This document shows, piece after piece, positions 23,909-32,291 of a DNA stretch of 44,339 nucleotides. The DNA is from SZUA-229 sp041589175 (GTDB taxonomy: Bacteria > Pseudomonadota > Gammaproteobacteria > SZUA-229). Each line of letters starts with the position of its first letter. Position 1 is the first letter of the stretch. A model generated the notes under the pieces. The model did no database searches, was not told where the DNA came from, and saw nothing but the letters and a program-made list of their open reading frames with translations. Where the stretch lies: NCBI GenBank assembly GCA_041589175.1, contig JBFHWF010000014.1, forward strand, positions 1 to 44,339. Direction: 5' to 3'. The position numbers and the translations under genes are program-made.

Positions 23909-24676
23909 TTGGCAGTTCTGGCCCAGTCTGTTGTAATAACCCATAAATTATCGGTAGAAGCGCCTTTGGATGCCCCACAAACTCTGACATCTTTGTTTCT
24001 GATCGGCCTGTTCAGTAGTTTGCACTGCCTGGGTATGTGCGGTGGCGTCATGGGGGCGCTAAGCCTGAGCCTGCCCGCCGATATCCGTAACAACCGGATG
24101 CGGTTAAGCAGCTATGTAACTGCCTATAACCTGGGGCGGCTGTTAAGTTATGCCGCGGCGGGTGCACTGGCGGGGGTCTCGGGGCACGAAGCACTTGGCC
24201 TGCTGGGACTCGATGATGATGCCGCACATCGCCTGCTGAGAGTCCTGGGTGCTGTGTTTATTGTGGTGATTGGCCTCTATCTTGGTGGCTGGTTGCCGCA
24301 GGTGATTCGGCTGGAGCGAATCGGCCAGCCGTTGTGGAAAAAAGTTGAGCCATTAACCCGTTCTTTGATGCCGATTAAATCTATTTATCAGGCACTACTG
24401 TACGGTATGTTGTGGGGCTGGCTGCCCTGTGGTCTCGTGTATATGGTGCTGTTAATGACCGTGACCGCTGGTTCAGCGGTGCAGGGTGCATCGATGATGC
24501 TGGCGTTCGGGTTGGGAACCCTGCCTGCAATGATTTCTGCCGGGGTGATGCTGGGCTGGGTCAGGCGGCTGGCGAATACGCCATACTCCCGCCAGGTGAT
24601 AGGTGTGGTGCTGGTTATTACGGCCATTGCCAGCCTGTTTATCGGTGTTGATAACGGGCATCAGCATCATCACTAA
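23909..24676 (+). CDS. TauE/SafE (UreH/DsbD-like) family membrane protein
   Basis: This is a polytopic inner-membrane protein of about 236-255 residues. The two signature motifs are CLGMCGGVMGAL in the first helix and GWLPCGLVYMVLL in the middle one. These mark the family named sulfite exporter TauE/SafE or UreH-like, whose members sit beside cytochrome cbb3 oxidase assembly genes and resemble the DsbD/CcdA core. Six hydrophobic helices are apparent and the C-terminus is His-rich (GHQHHH), so metal handling is possible. The start is uncertain: TTG at 23909 has no clear ribosome site, and TTG at 23966 would give the shorter, more typical N-terminus (Met-DAPQTLTSLFLIG). No oxidase genes are near. 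Confidence 0.82.
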   Translation: MAVLAQSVVITHKLSVEAPLDAPQTLTSLFLIGLFSSLHCLGMCGGVMGALSLSLPADIRNNRMRLSSYVTAYNLGRLLSYAAAGALAGVSGHEALGLLGLDDDAAHRLLRVLGAVFIVVIGLYLGGWLPQVIRLERIGQPLWKKVEPLTRSLMPIKSIYQALLYGMLWGWLPCGLVYMVLLMTVTAGSAVQGASMMLAFGLGTLPAMISAGVMLGWVRRLANTPYSRQVIGVVLVITAIASLFIGVDNGHQHHH

Positions 24677-24728
24677 GTTTTATTTGACGATTGTTTATTG
24701 GATTTTTGACCAGGTAAAGACACGCAAT

Positions 24729-25676
24729 ATGAGTCAGGATTTCTCACATATCATAGGCCAGTCCGCTGAACTTAAGCAGGTGCTTAATACTGCTGAGCTG
24801 ATTGCACGTACCGATGTAACGGTTTTAATCGAGGGCGATACGGGTAGCGGCAAGGAGTTACTTGCCAGGGCGATGCATGCTGCCAGCCCACGTCAGCATG
24901 CACCTTTTATCGCGGTTAACTGTGCAGCGCTAGCAGAGGCACTGGTGGAATCTCAGTTGTTTGGGCACCGCCGAGGTGCGTTTACTGGTGCCGAGCGTCA
25001 TCACAATGGGTTTGTACAGCAAGCAGAAGGGGGCACGCTGTTTCTGGATGAAATTGGTGAGTTGCCACTACCGATACAGGCCAAACTGCTACGCTTTATA
25101 GAATATGGTGAGTGCCAGGTGCTTGGCAAAAGTACGGTGGAACAGGCGAATGTACGTGTGATCGCAGCCACCAATCGCGATCTGGCCCAGTGTGTCGAAC
25201 AGGGAGAATTTCGTCAGGATCTTTATTATCGCCTGAATGTGGTGCCTGTGTGTTTGCCTGAATTGTCACAGCGTAAGCAGGACATACCGCTTCTGGTGAA
25301 GCACTTTATGACTGAATTATCTCAACAGCATCAGCTACCCTGTGCCAGCGTGAGCAAATCAGCCTTAGCCTGTCTGCAGGATTATCACTGGCCAGGCAAT
25401 GTGCGTGAGTTACGCAATGTCTGCGAATCATTACTGGTGTTATTGCAGGGGCAGAAGATTGAGCTGGATAACCTGCCACTGGCGATTCGCCAGCCCGCTA
25501 CAGCCAATCATGGCTTTACCCTGCCTGCGAGTGGAATACGCTTCGATGAGCTGGAAGTGGATCTGTTGAAGCAGGCGCTGCAGGCCAGTTCAGGGAACAA
25601 GTCCCGGGCCGCTCGGTTGTTAGGTATTAGTCGGGATGTGTTTCTGTATCGACTTAAGAAATACGCAATTATCTAG
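24729..25676 (+). CDS. sigma-54-dependent transcriptional activator lacking a sensory domain (PspF-like)
   Basis: This is a bacterial enhancer-binding protein of 315 residues consisting only of the AAA+ domain and a Fis-type helix-turn-helix. Walker A is GDTGSGKE at 36-43, the sigma-54 contact loop GAFTGA is at 83-88, Walker B is GGTLFLDE at 101-108, and the arginine-finger and sensor regions follow (ATNRDL, YYRLNVV). The C-terminal HTH contains NKSRAARLLGISRDVFLYRL. There is no receiver, GAF or PAS domain, so regulation must come from a partner protein, as PspA does for PspF. The ATG at 24729 begins the conserved AAA+ core (SHIIGQS); a reading from 24603 extends into the upstream membrane-protein gene. 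It ends overlapping the opposite gene by 4 nt. Confidence 0.92.
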   Translation: MSQDFSHIIGQSAELKQVLNTAELIARTDVTVLIEGDTGSGKELLARAMHAASPRQHAPFIAVNCAALAEALVESQLFGHRRGAFTGAERHHNGFVQQAEGGTLFLDEIGELPLPIQAKLLRFIEYGECQVLGKSTVEQANVRVIAATNRDLAQCVEQGEFRQDLYYRLNVVPVCLPELSQRKQDIPLLVKHFMTELSQQHQLPCASVSKSALACLQDYHWPGNVRELRNVCESLLVLLQGQKIELDNLPLAIRQPATANHGFTLPASGIRFDELEVDLLKQALQASSGNKSRAARLLGISRDVFLYRLKKYAII

Positions 25677-26095
25677 TTTGGATCGTCTCTGTTTTTTCGT
25701 CGACGTTTACGATGAGAAAAATTCTGGATATCAGGAACGATATCACTGAATGGAAAAGACTCCACATCCCCATACACCTCCCGTGCCAGTTGCATAATGT
25801 CCAGTACATCCGGTACGGCTTCCTGTTGTTGTAGCAGTCGCTGCATGCCAAGCAGGCCACCACATCGAATTTTCATTAACTGCTGATGTGTGAGTGCATC
25901 CTGTTCATTTGTAATGCCTAGTACAAAACGTGAGCGCTGTTTAAACAGCTCGACCAGTGCATAGCAGCCCTCGAGATAGTCTTCGGCCATAAGACATGTC
26001 ATCTTACCGCCACAGCGTTCATCCAGGTTGGCGTGCTTGCAACGACACCAGTTACCAATAATGGGCTTGGAGAAAGGGCACAGAGTTTTTTTCAT
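25673..26095 (-). CDS. cysteine-rich hypothetical protein
   Basis: This is a 140-residue protein that I do not recognise. The N-terminal 45 residues hold six cysteines: Cys6 (CPFS), Cys17 and Cys19 (WCRCKHA), Cys28 (RCGGK), Cys34 and Cys44. This spacing could bind zinc or an iron-sulfur cluster. Cys78 lies in KIRCGGLLGMQ. The middle is helical with a glutamine run and the C-terminus is basic (HRKRRRKNRDDPN). It is convergent with the sigma-54 activator, overlapping by 4 nt at the stop codons. No signal peptide is present. Confidence 0.72.
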   Translation of the reverse strand: MKKTLCPFSKPIIGNWCRCKHANLDERCGGKMTCLMAEDYLEGCYALVELFKQRSRFVLGITNEQDALTHQQLMKIRCGGLLGMQRLLQQQEAVPDVLDIMQLAREVYGDVESFPFSDIVPDIQNFSHRKRRRKNRDDPN

Positions 26096-26160
26096 GCAGT
26101 GCTCAGAATAATTAATACAACATGAATATTATTATATTCAGGCGTGGCGAGAGGGAAATT

Positions 26161-26197
26161 AAAAACAGGAAGCCTGTTGAGATACAGCTCAACAGGC
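26161..26197 (-). terminator. rho-independent terminator after the FHA gene
   Basis: GCCTGTTGAG (26172-26181) and CTCAACAGGC (26188-26197) form a perfect 10-bp stem with a 6-nt loop. On the minus strand the stem is followed by TTCCTGTTTTT. It lies 12 nt after the FHA gene stop and should end the kinase-phosphatase-FHA operon. Confidence 0.85.
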
Positions 26198-26208
26198 GTG
26201 TGGATGTA

Positions 26209-26916
26209 TTACTCGATAAGGAATGTCATTGTAACGCCGGCAACTTCGATATTATCGCCATTGCTAAGCGGCTGTGCCTGTGAACTGATTTCATTGTCAT
26301 TCACTTTGGGGCGGCCGGCATTATCACCGCCATCGATATGTATCAGGAAGTAGCCAGTAGGACGGCGTGTGATAGCCGCAACCTGTACGCCGGGTTTGCC
26401 CAGGGTTGTCAGTACCTTGGTCAGCTCCAGTTCCTTACCACTATTAGCACCACTTGACAGGCGGACACGTGCTTTTGGCTGACTGGCTTTACCCGCATCG
26501 CTGGAGGCAATTTCCCGTACAATCTTGCCGACGGATTTATCAATGTCTGCACTGCCTTCAGTTTCCTGCATACCATCGGCATCAGGATTGATGATCATGG
26601 TTTTTTCGAAACCCACATCGGCTGCAGCATCGGCATTGATATAGCGGAGCTCATGTTTGCCAATCTTGATGACGTCGTTGTGAGACAGGCCCTGTTTTTT
26701 AACCAGTGAACCATTGAGGTATGTCCCATTGGTACTGTTCAGGTCTTCGATGAAAGAGTCATTCATGATGGTCGTGATTCTGGCATGGTGTCCACTGACA
26801 GAAAGATTATCCAGGTGGATGTCATTATCCCCCTTGCGGCCAATGGTAATGGTTTCCTTATCCAGAGAGACTTCCTGCGTAATGTCTCCACCAAAACTGA
26901 TTTCTATCGTAGCCAT
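26209..26916 (-). CDS. FHA domain protein (one canonical plus one degenerate FHA)
   Basis: This is a cytoplasmic phosphothreonine-binding adaptor of 235 residues. The first FHA domain (about 20-90) has the complete signature: ITIGRKGDNDIHL, LSVSGHHARI and DLNSTNGTYLNG, with the phosphopeptide-contact Arg, Ser-His and Asn residues. A linker with acidic and Thr-containing segments (FEKTMIINPD) follows; such Thr residues are typical kinase targets. The second domain (about 150-233) has FHA-like strands but lacks the GR and SxxH signature, so it probably does not bind phosphothreonine. It is last in an operon with a PP2C phosphatase (18 nt upstream) and a Ser/Thr kinase, and is the likely reader of that kinase's marks. 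Confidence 0.9.
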   Translation of the reverse strand: MATIEISFGGDITQEVSLDKETITIGRKGDNDIHLDNLSVSGHHARITTIMNDSFIEDLNSTNGTYLNGSLVKKQGLSHNDVIKIGKHELRYINADAAADVGFEKTMIINPDADGMQETEGSADIDKSVGKIVREIASSDAGKASQPKARVRLSSGANSGKELELTKVLTTLGKPGVQVAAITRRPTGYFLIHIDGGDNAGRPKVNDNEISSQAQPLSNGDNIEVAGVTMTFLIE

Positions 26917-26934
26917 GTTAATACCTGTCTTAAT

Positions 26935-27759
26935 TTAGGAAAATATATTAAAAAATCGGGAAAACCAGCCGGAGTCTCCGCGGTAATCCTTCATAACCTG
27001 TGCCAGCATCACTGACACATTATCTTTGCCGCCATAATCCTTGGCTTGTTTTATTAATTCCATGTTCATTTTTTCCAGATCATCCCGATAGTTTAACTGA
27101 ATATCTTCTATCAGGTCATCTGTAATCATATCGGTTAAACCATCTGAGCAGAGCATGTAACGGTCGCCAACCAGGACAACTTCTTCCAGCAGGTCAACGT
27201 CAACATTCGGGTTCACACCTACTGCCCGGGTGACCAGATTTTTATTTAACGATGCATTAGCTTCTTTCTTGGTATAGAAACCACGATCGACCAGTTCCTG
27301 TAATAAGGTATGGTCACGTGTCATTTGCTCAAGCTTGCCTTCGCGCATACGGTAGAGCCTTGAATCCCCCACATGCCCAACGGTCAGGCGGTTGTCATAG
27401 AACAGTACAACGACAACAGTCGTACCCATGCCTTCATACTTGGAATTATTCTGCGCCGCTTCGTAAACTTTCCTGTTCGCCGTTTTAATGGCACTTTCAA
27501 TTGCCATGCTTTCACTGCTATAGCCGGTTGTATCATCAATCGTACCGGGCTGAATATTTTGTAGATGTTCCCTGAGCTCCTGCAGGATAGTATCAACGGT
27601 AATGGCGCTGGCAACTTCACCGCCTTTGTGACCACCCATGCCGTCGGCAAGAACCAGCAGGCCAAGATCATCATCACTGGCGATGCTGTCTTCGTTGTGT
27701 TCGCGCACCAGACCCTCGTCAGTGATACCGGTAATCTGTATTTTTTCTCTCAGGCTCAT
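26935..27759 (-). CDS. PP2C-type Ser/Thr protein phosphatase
   Basis: This is a metal-dependent phosphatase of 274 residues (PrpC/Stp type) that removes phosphate from Ser and Thr. The metal-binding motifs are in order: REHNEDS near residue 20, LVLADGMGGHKGGEVAS, VGHVGDSRLYRMREG, CSDGLTDM and GGKDNVSVML near residue 240. These include the Asp residues that hold two metals. The last residues (WFSRFFNIF) are hydrophobic and could touch the membrane. It starts 3 nt after the stop of the Ser/Thr kinase gene, so kinase and phosphatase are almost certainly made together and act as an opposing pair. Confidence 0.95.
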   Translation of the reverse strand: MSLREKIQITGITDEGLVREHNEDSIASDDDLGLLVLADGMGGHKGGEVASAITVDTILQELREHLQNIQPGTIDDTTGYSSESMAIESAIKTANRKVYEAAQNNSKYEGMGTTVVVVLFYDNRLTVGHVGDSRLYRMREGKLEQMTRDHTLLQELVDRGFYTKKEANASLNKNLVTRAVGVNPNVDVDLLEEVVLVGDRYMLCSDGLTDMITDDLIEDIQLNYRDDLEKMNMELIKQAKDYGGKDNVSVMLAQVMKDYRGDSGWFSRFFNIFS

Positions 27760-27762
27760 TGG

Positions 27763-30330
27763 TTATGACGCCTTCTTCTTCTGCGCGATAATTTGCAGGC
27801 ATTTACGCAGGTCTGCTGCCATGAGTGCACCCGTCTGGTAGCGCTTCTGTGGATCCTTGGCCAGTGCGCGATTAATGATCACGCAGACACAGCGCGGTAA
27901 CTCAGGGCGAATGGCGTCTGCCTGCGGGTGAGCTTCATTTGCAATCTTGTACATCAGCGTGGCCATTGAATCGCCCTGAAAGGGTAAACGACCGGTAACC
28001 AGCTGGAATAGCATTACACCCAGAGAAAACAGGTCAGATCGACCATCCACTTTTTTACCCGCCAGTTGCTCAGGAGACATATAGGAGGGGGTACCCAGAA
28101 CCATACCTGTTTTGGTTTTGCTGGCATCTGTAATGCGGGCAATGCCAAAGTCGGTAATTTTCAGGGTGTCAGATTCGGCTTCATACATGACATTCGCAGG
28201 TTTGATATCACGATGCACAACATTATGCTGATGTGCGTAGTCGAGGGCTTCGGCTGCGCGACGAATGATATCCAGTACTCGCGTGACCGGTAGTAACTGG
28301 TCAGGTTTACCATACTGCACCATGTCCTTGCCCTTAAGAAACTCCATCGCAATATAGGCAAGATCGTGTTCTTCGCCAGCATCATAAATCGTCACGATAT
28401 TCGGGTGGCTGAGTCGACCGGCTGTTTCAGCCTCACGGAAGAAGCGGTCTTTTACATTCTGTAGTTCGTCTTCTTCGAACTCCTGTGATAACGCCATAGT
28501 CTTGATAGCCACCACACGGGAAATTTTTGGGTCTTTGCCGAGATAGACCGCCCCCATAGCACCTTTGCCCAGCTCTTTATCGACTTCGTAGCGACCAAGC
28601 ATCGGTTTCTCTACGCCACTGGTATTGAGTAAGAGGGTGCCGCTCGCGGAATTTGCAGAGGCCCCACCCAGTATGACTGTTTCTTCCATTGCAGTGGCAC
28701 GTGATATGCGTTTCTTGATATCACGGAATTTCGGATCGATATCTTTCATCACCTGATACACCGAGCCGGCCTTGTTGAACTGCCGCTTACGCTCGAAGTC
28801 CAGTGCCAGGTTATACAGCAGTTCCAGTGTTTCGGGCGACTTTGGTAGTCGACGGAATTTGTCGAATGCAGCATCCAGTTGCCCCTGGCCCTGCAAAGAC
28901 AGACCCAGCATACGATTTGATTCGGCGGATTCAGCATCCAGTGCCATCTTGCCTTTTTCGGTGGTCAGATAGCGACGGGTGGTGAGCAACAGGTGGCCGG
29001 CTATCAGTAGCACAAAAGGGCTTGCCAGCTGTAGCCATAGTCCCTGGCTGGTCATTAAAACATAGTGAGTTATGAACAGCGTAGCGAGTAACAGTAAAGT
29101 CAGAGTTGCAGAGACACCTGCCTTGAGGCGTGGTAGCACCAGCATAATATACAGGGCAACCAGCAGAGTGATGCCTGCGAGTGCGGGTGTGCGCCATTCC
29201 GGCTCGATAAAGAAGTCTTCATTGAGGATGCTGGATACGGAGTGTGCCAGGGTTAGTACCGGTGCCATATTGGCATTAATCGGCGTGACCATGGTGTCAC
29301 CGACACCGACGGCAGTGGCGCCAATTAGAACAATTTTATCGCGATACTTGCTGGCAGGAATCTTGCCCTGCAATACATCATAGAATGAGTCGACCGGGAA
29401 AGCGGCGTTACCGTTACTGTCACTATAGTAAAAAGTGTGCATCAGCATTTCATCGCTGGTTCTGATCGTCAGGCGTCCCAGCTGCAGGTTGTCACCGAGG
29501 TTTACAGTCACATCCCTGGGCGTCAGGTTAAGGCTGCGTAGTGCCAGTTGAAGAGAGAGAGACGGGTACAGCTGGTTATAGTAGTCGAGGACGAGCGGCT
29601 CACTACGTATGCCACCATCATTATCCGGGTAGGCTGCCAGTACACCAATACTGTCCGCGATATTGCCCAGTATTTCGATGGGGTAGAGGATATCGCTGAC
29701 CGGTAACGGGAATGCGTTGTTGGGGTTTGTCGTGGGATTGTTTTTTACCGACTCTATCTGGTTGCGGGTGATATAGCCTGGCAGGGAGGTATCGGGTTTA
29801 CCATGGGGTATACCGATACCCATGTGCATGGAGAGTACGACATTGCCGGTATCGCGCAGGCTGTCTGCGAGTTTCTGGTCGGTGTTGAGATCGGTCTCTG
29901 CCTGTAACAGTTTTTCGCCCAGAATATTGATGTCCTGTTTCAGCAGGGCGGGGGCCTGAGCGGGTTGCGCAAGGCTGCTGCTACCATAAAACTTCAGCAG
30001 TTGCTGTATGTAGCGTAGACCAGGGTCGATTTGAGGCTCGATGAAAAAAGTTGTCTGGCCAATAACCTTGGCGCCACCCTCGTGGAGGATGCGATGCATC
30101 TCGGCATGAATATCCCTTGGCCAGGGCCAGCGACCAATATTGGCGATACTGGTATCGTCGATGGCGATAACGGCGACTTTGTTACTGGGTTCGCGCTCTG
30201 ATGCGCGCACACCGAAATCATAGGCGGCACGTTCCAGGCCATCGTACAGACCGGTTTTACCCAGTGACAGGATAACAATGCATATGGCAAGACCTGCAAA
30301 CCAGTCTTTTTTCCAGAATGCCTGCTTCAT
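27763..30330 (-). CDS. CHASE2-domain membrane Ser/Thr protein kinase
   Basis: This is a receptor-like kinase of 855 residues. An N-terminal membrane helix (about 11-28) leads into a CHASE2 extracytoplasmic domain (30-375; signature AIDDTSIANIGRWPWPR at 56-72 and GKIPASKYRDKIVLIGATA). Three membrane helices follow at about 383-450, then a TPR-like helical stretch (475-540). The Hanks-type kinase domain spans 580-850. Its catalytic residues are intact: glycine loop GKGAMG (589-593 region), Lys610, His-Arg-Asp at 706-708 and DFG at 727-729, followed by the activation segment with TPSYMSPEQ. An external or envelope signal received by CHASE2 is inferred. PP2C and FHA genes follow immediately. Confidence 0.95.
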   Translation of the reverse strand: MKQAFWKKDWFAGLAICIVILSLGKTGLYDGLERAAYDFGVRASEREPSNKVAVIAIDDTSIANIGRWPWPRDIHAEMHRILHEGGAKVIGQTTFFIEPQIDPGLRYIQQLLKFYGSSSLAQPAQAPALLKQDINILGEKLLQAETDLNTDQKLADSLRDTGNVVLSMHMGIGIPHGKPDTSLPGYITRNQIESVKNNPTTNPNNAFPLPVSDILYPIEILGNIADSIGVLAAYPDNDGGIRSEPLVLDYYNQLYPSLSLQLALRSLNLTPRDVTVNLGDNLQLGRLTIRTSDEMLMHTFYYSDSNGNAAFPVDSFYDVLQGKIPASKYRDKIVLIGATAVGVGDTMVTPINANMAPVLTLAHSVSSILNEDFFIEPEWRTPALAGITLLVALYIMLVLPRLKAGVSATLTLLLLATLFITHYVLMTSQGLWLQLASPFVLLIAGHLLLTTRRYLTTEKGKMALDAESAESNRMLGLSLQGQGQLDAAFDKFRRLPKSPETLELLYNLALDFERKRQFNKAGSVYQVMKDIDPKFRDIKKRISRATAMEETVILGGASANSASGTLLLNTSGVEKPMLGRYEVDKELGKGAMGAVYLGKDPKISRVVAIKTMALSQEFEEDELQNVKDRFFREAETAGRLSHPNIVTIYDAGEEHDLAYIAMEFLKGKDMVQYGKPDQLLPVTRVLDIIRRAAEALDYAHQHNVVHRDIKPANVMYEAESDTLKITDFGIARITDASKTKTGMVLGTPSYMSPEQLAGKKVDGRSDLFSLGVMLFQLVTGRLPFQGDSMATLMYKIANEAHPQADAIRPELPRCVCVIINRALAKDPQKRYQTGALMAADLRKCLQIIAQKKKAS

Positions 30331-30558
30331 TCATCCCCCGTTGTTATTGTTATCTCCGGACTCTTTGCTGCCACTCGATGTGGCCAGTCATTTGGGCAGT
30401 AAACTGACATGAGCCGGTGCGTTGCAAACACTTAGCCATAGATCATAGCTGCTGCAAGCCAGCCCTGCCAGTTCAATTTCACATTTTTTCAAATAAAATC
30501 ACAGTGTTGGAAATCAATCTTGAGGGATCTTAGAGAATATGTTGGTGGCTCTGCGATA

Positions 30559-30587
30559 CCGTGCGCTCTATCAATCCGAGCGCACGG
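30559..30587. repeat. perfect 10-bp inverted repeat downstream of sppA
   Basis: CCGTGCGCTC (30559-30568) and GAGCGCACGG (30578-30587) are exact reverse complements with a 9-nt loop, 8 nt past the sppA stop on the minus strand. It is GC-rich and stable but has no T-run on either side. It probably ends or protects the rluC-HAD-sppA transcript and lies upstream of the divergently unrelated kinase promoter region (30331-30558). Confidence 0.5.
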
Positions 30588-30595
30588 AGAAGACG

Positions 30596-31531
30596 TTAAT
30601 TGAGCTGAGGAGTGAGCTGTGCCTGCATCAGGATAGAGGCAACTCCAGCCCCCAGCTGTTTGGAAAATCGCTCGAAGAAGTCGGGCTCGATGGTGAAGTT
30701 AACGATGTTCTCAGTACCAATGACCTCCCGTGCGACATAGCCTGCACTGCCAAGTTCATCGACCAGCCCAATTTCGACGCTCTGGTCACCTGTCCAGATC
30801 AGCCCACTGAACATGCCGTCAACTTCTTTTAGACGATCACCACGCCCCTGTTTCACGGCGTTGATAAACTGGTTGTGTACGCTATTTAACAGAATTTTAA
30901 GGTGTTCCGTAACGGCTGGATTTTCTGGTGCAAATGGATCCAGTATGGCCTTGTTATCACCCGCTGTGAGGGTACGACGCTCAATCCCCAGGCGTTTCAT
31001 GGCCTCGACGAAACCGAAGTTATCCATACGCACACCAATCGAGCCAACGATACTGGCCTGGTCGGCGTAGATCTTCTCTGCCGCTGCTGCGACGTAATAA
31101 CCACCGGATGCACAGATATCGCTGACCACTGCATACAATGGAATATCCGGGTTTTTCTCTCTCAGGCGCAGTATTTCATCGTAGATATAACCGGATTGAA
31201 CCGGGCTACCACCGGGGCTGTTAATGCGCAGTATGACGCCACGTGTATTGGGGTGTTCATAGGCATGACGCAGCGCCGTTACGATATTATCTGCACTTGC
31301 CTCAGAGCCGGGAGCAATCACACCTTTAAGATCGATCAGGGCGACATGTTTCTTGCCTTTTGCGGGGGTGTTGCTCTGATCAGGTGTAAGGATAACCAGC
31401 AGCAGGAACAGGTAGGCAAAGGTGAGAAGCTTGAAAAATATACCCCAGCGTCTGGAGCGCTTCTGCTCTTTCAGGCCTTCGGTGGCAATCGAAGTGAGTA
31501 CGTCTTTTTCCCAGTTATTACCTTCGCTCAT
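30596..31531 (-). CDS. sppA: signal peptide peptidase SppA, short type
   Basis: This is an S49 membrane protease of 311 residues that degrades cleaved signal peptides in the inner membrane. A single membrane helix (about 30-50) is followed by a periplasmic protease domain. The nucleophile Ser142 lies in ICASGGYYVA and the general base Lys194 in AGDNKAILDPF. The 52-residue spacing equals that of the B. subtilis SppA dyad. The oxyanion segment NSPGGSP is at 104-110. It is the last gene of rluC-HAD-sppA, a conserved gene order in many gammaproteobacteria, 60 nt after the HAD gene. Confidence 0.93.
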   Translation of the reverse strand: MSEGNNWEKDVLTSIATEGLKEQKRSRRWGIFFKLLTFAYLFLLLVILTPDQSNTPAKGKKHVALIDLKGVIAPGSEASADNIVTALRHAYEHPNTRGVILRINSPGGSPVQSGYIYDEILRLREKNPDIPLYAVVSDICASGGYYVAAAAEKIYADQASIVGSIGVRMDNFGFVEAMKRLGIERRTLTAGDNKAILDPFAPENPAVTEHLKILLNSVHNQFINAVKQGRGDRLKEVDGMFSGLIWTGDQSVEIGLVDELGSAGYVAREVIGTENIVNFTIEPDFFERFSKQLGAGVASILMQAQLTPQLN

Positions 31532-31591
31532 GGCGTTTTCCCAGCGGTGTCGTGTAAAAGCCCTAAGTGTATGCAGAACCTGTTGATATGG

Positions 31592-32263
31592 CTAGCTTTT
31601 AAGCTCAGACAGAAAACTTTCAAGGTGCAGAATATCATCGATACAACCCACAGGTTCATGGCGCAGTAGCCGGTCGGTTGGGTGTACTCCATAGCTGACA
31701 GCCAGGCGATCCATGCCAGCGTTTTTCGCCATCTCCATATCGTATTCGGTATCACCAATCATTAAAGCGTGTCTGGCCTCCATGCCCAGCTGGTCAAGGA
31801 TTTCCTCCAGCATGAGGGGGTGGGGTTTGGAAAACGTCTCTGAGGCACAGCGGGTGGTATGAAAGCGGTTGCCCAGCCCGGTTTGCGCCAGTACCTGATC
31901 CAGGCCCTGGCGCCCTTTGCCGGTGGCGATGGCGAGCCAGTAGCCCAGATCTTCCAGCCGCTGTAATAGTGCTTCAACCCCGTGGAACAGGGTCGAGTGG
32001 GTTACATTAATTTCCATATACTGATAGCGATAATGATCAGCCATTGTCTGTAGTTCACTGTCAGTGCTGTGTGGATGAAGTTTACGCAGGGCTTCACGCA
32101 GGCCGAGGCCGATGACATCTTTAAGATCATCATTGCTGCGGTTTTCTTCACCATAAACCGACGCACTCGCTTTGCGTAAGCAGTCGACAATGCGTGCTTC
32201 GGAATCCATTAGTGTGCCATCCCAGTCAAAGATCAGCAGTTGGTAAGGGCGGGTGTCAGTCAT
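31592..32263 (-). CDS. HAD-IA family hydrolase (phosphoglycolate phosphatase-like)
   Basis: This is a small-molecule phosphatase of 223 residues in the haloacid dehalogenase superfamily. Motif I is IFDWDGTLMDS with nucleophile Asp13 and acid Asp15. Motif II is IATGK near residue 114, motif III the Lys of FSKPHP, and motif IV GDTEYDMEMAKNAG near 168. The helical cap between residues 20 and 85 marks subfamily IA, as in phosphoglycolate phosphatase. Gene order between rluC and sppA is typical of gammaproteobacteria; the true substrate of this ortholog group is not settled. It lies 28 nt after rluC. Confidence 0.9.
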   Translation of the reverse strand: MTDTRPYQLLIFDWDGTLMDSEARIVDCLRKASASVYGEENRSNDDLKDVIGLGLREALRKLHPHSTDSELQTMADHYRYQYMEINVTHSTLFHGVEALLQRLEDLGYWLAIATGKGRQGLDQVLAQTGLGNRFHTTRCASETFSKPHPLMLEEILDQLGMEARHALMIGDTEYDMEMAKNAGMDRLAVSYGVHPTDRLLRHEPVGCIDDILHLESFLSELKS

Positions 32264-32291
32264 TCTTTAATCTCTCTACATACATCGTGTT

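Noticed and set aside
24603..24728. Longer N-terminus for the sigma-54 activator
   Set aside because: It would overlap the TauE/SafE gene and add a hydrophobic stretch not found in PspF-like proteins.
30902..31669. 255-codon frame opposite sppA and the HAD gene
   Set aside because: It spans two well-supported genes on the other strand and shows no domain.
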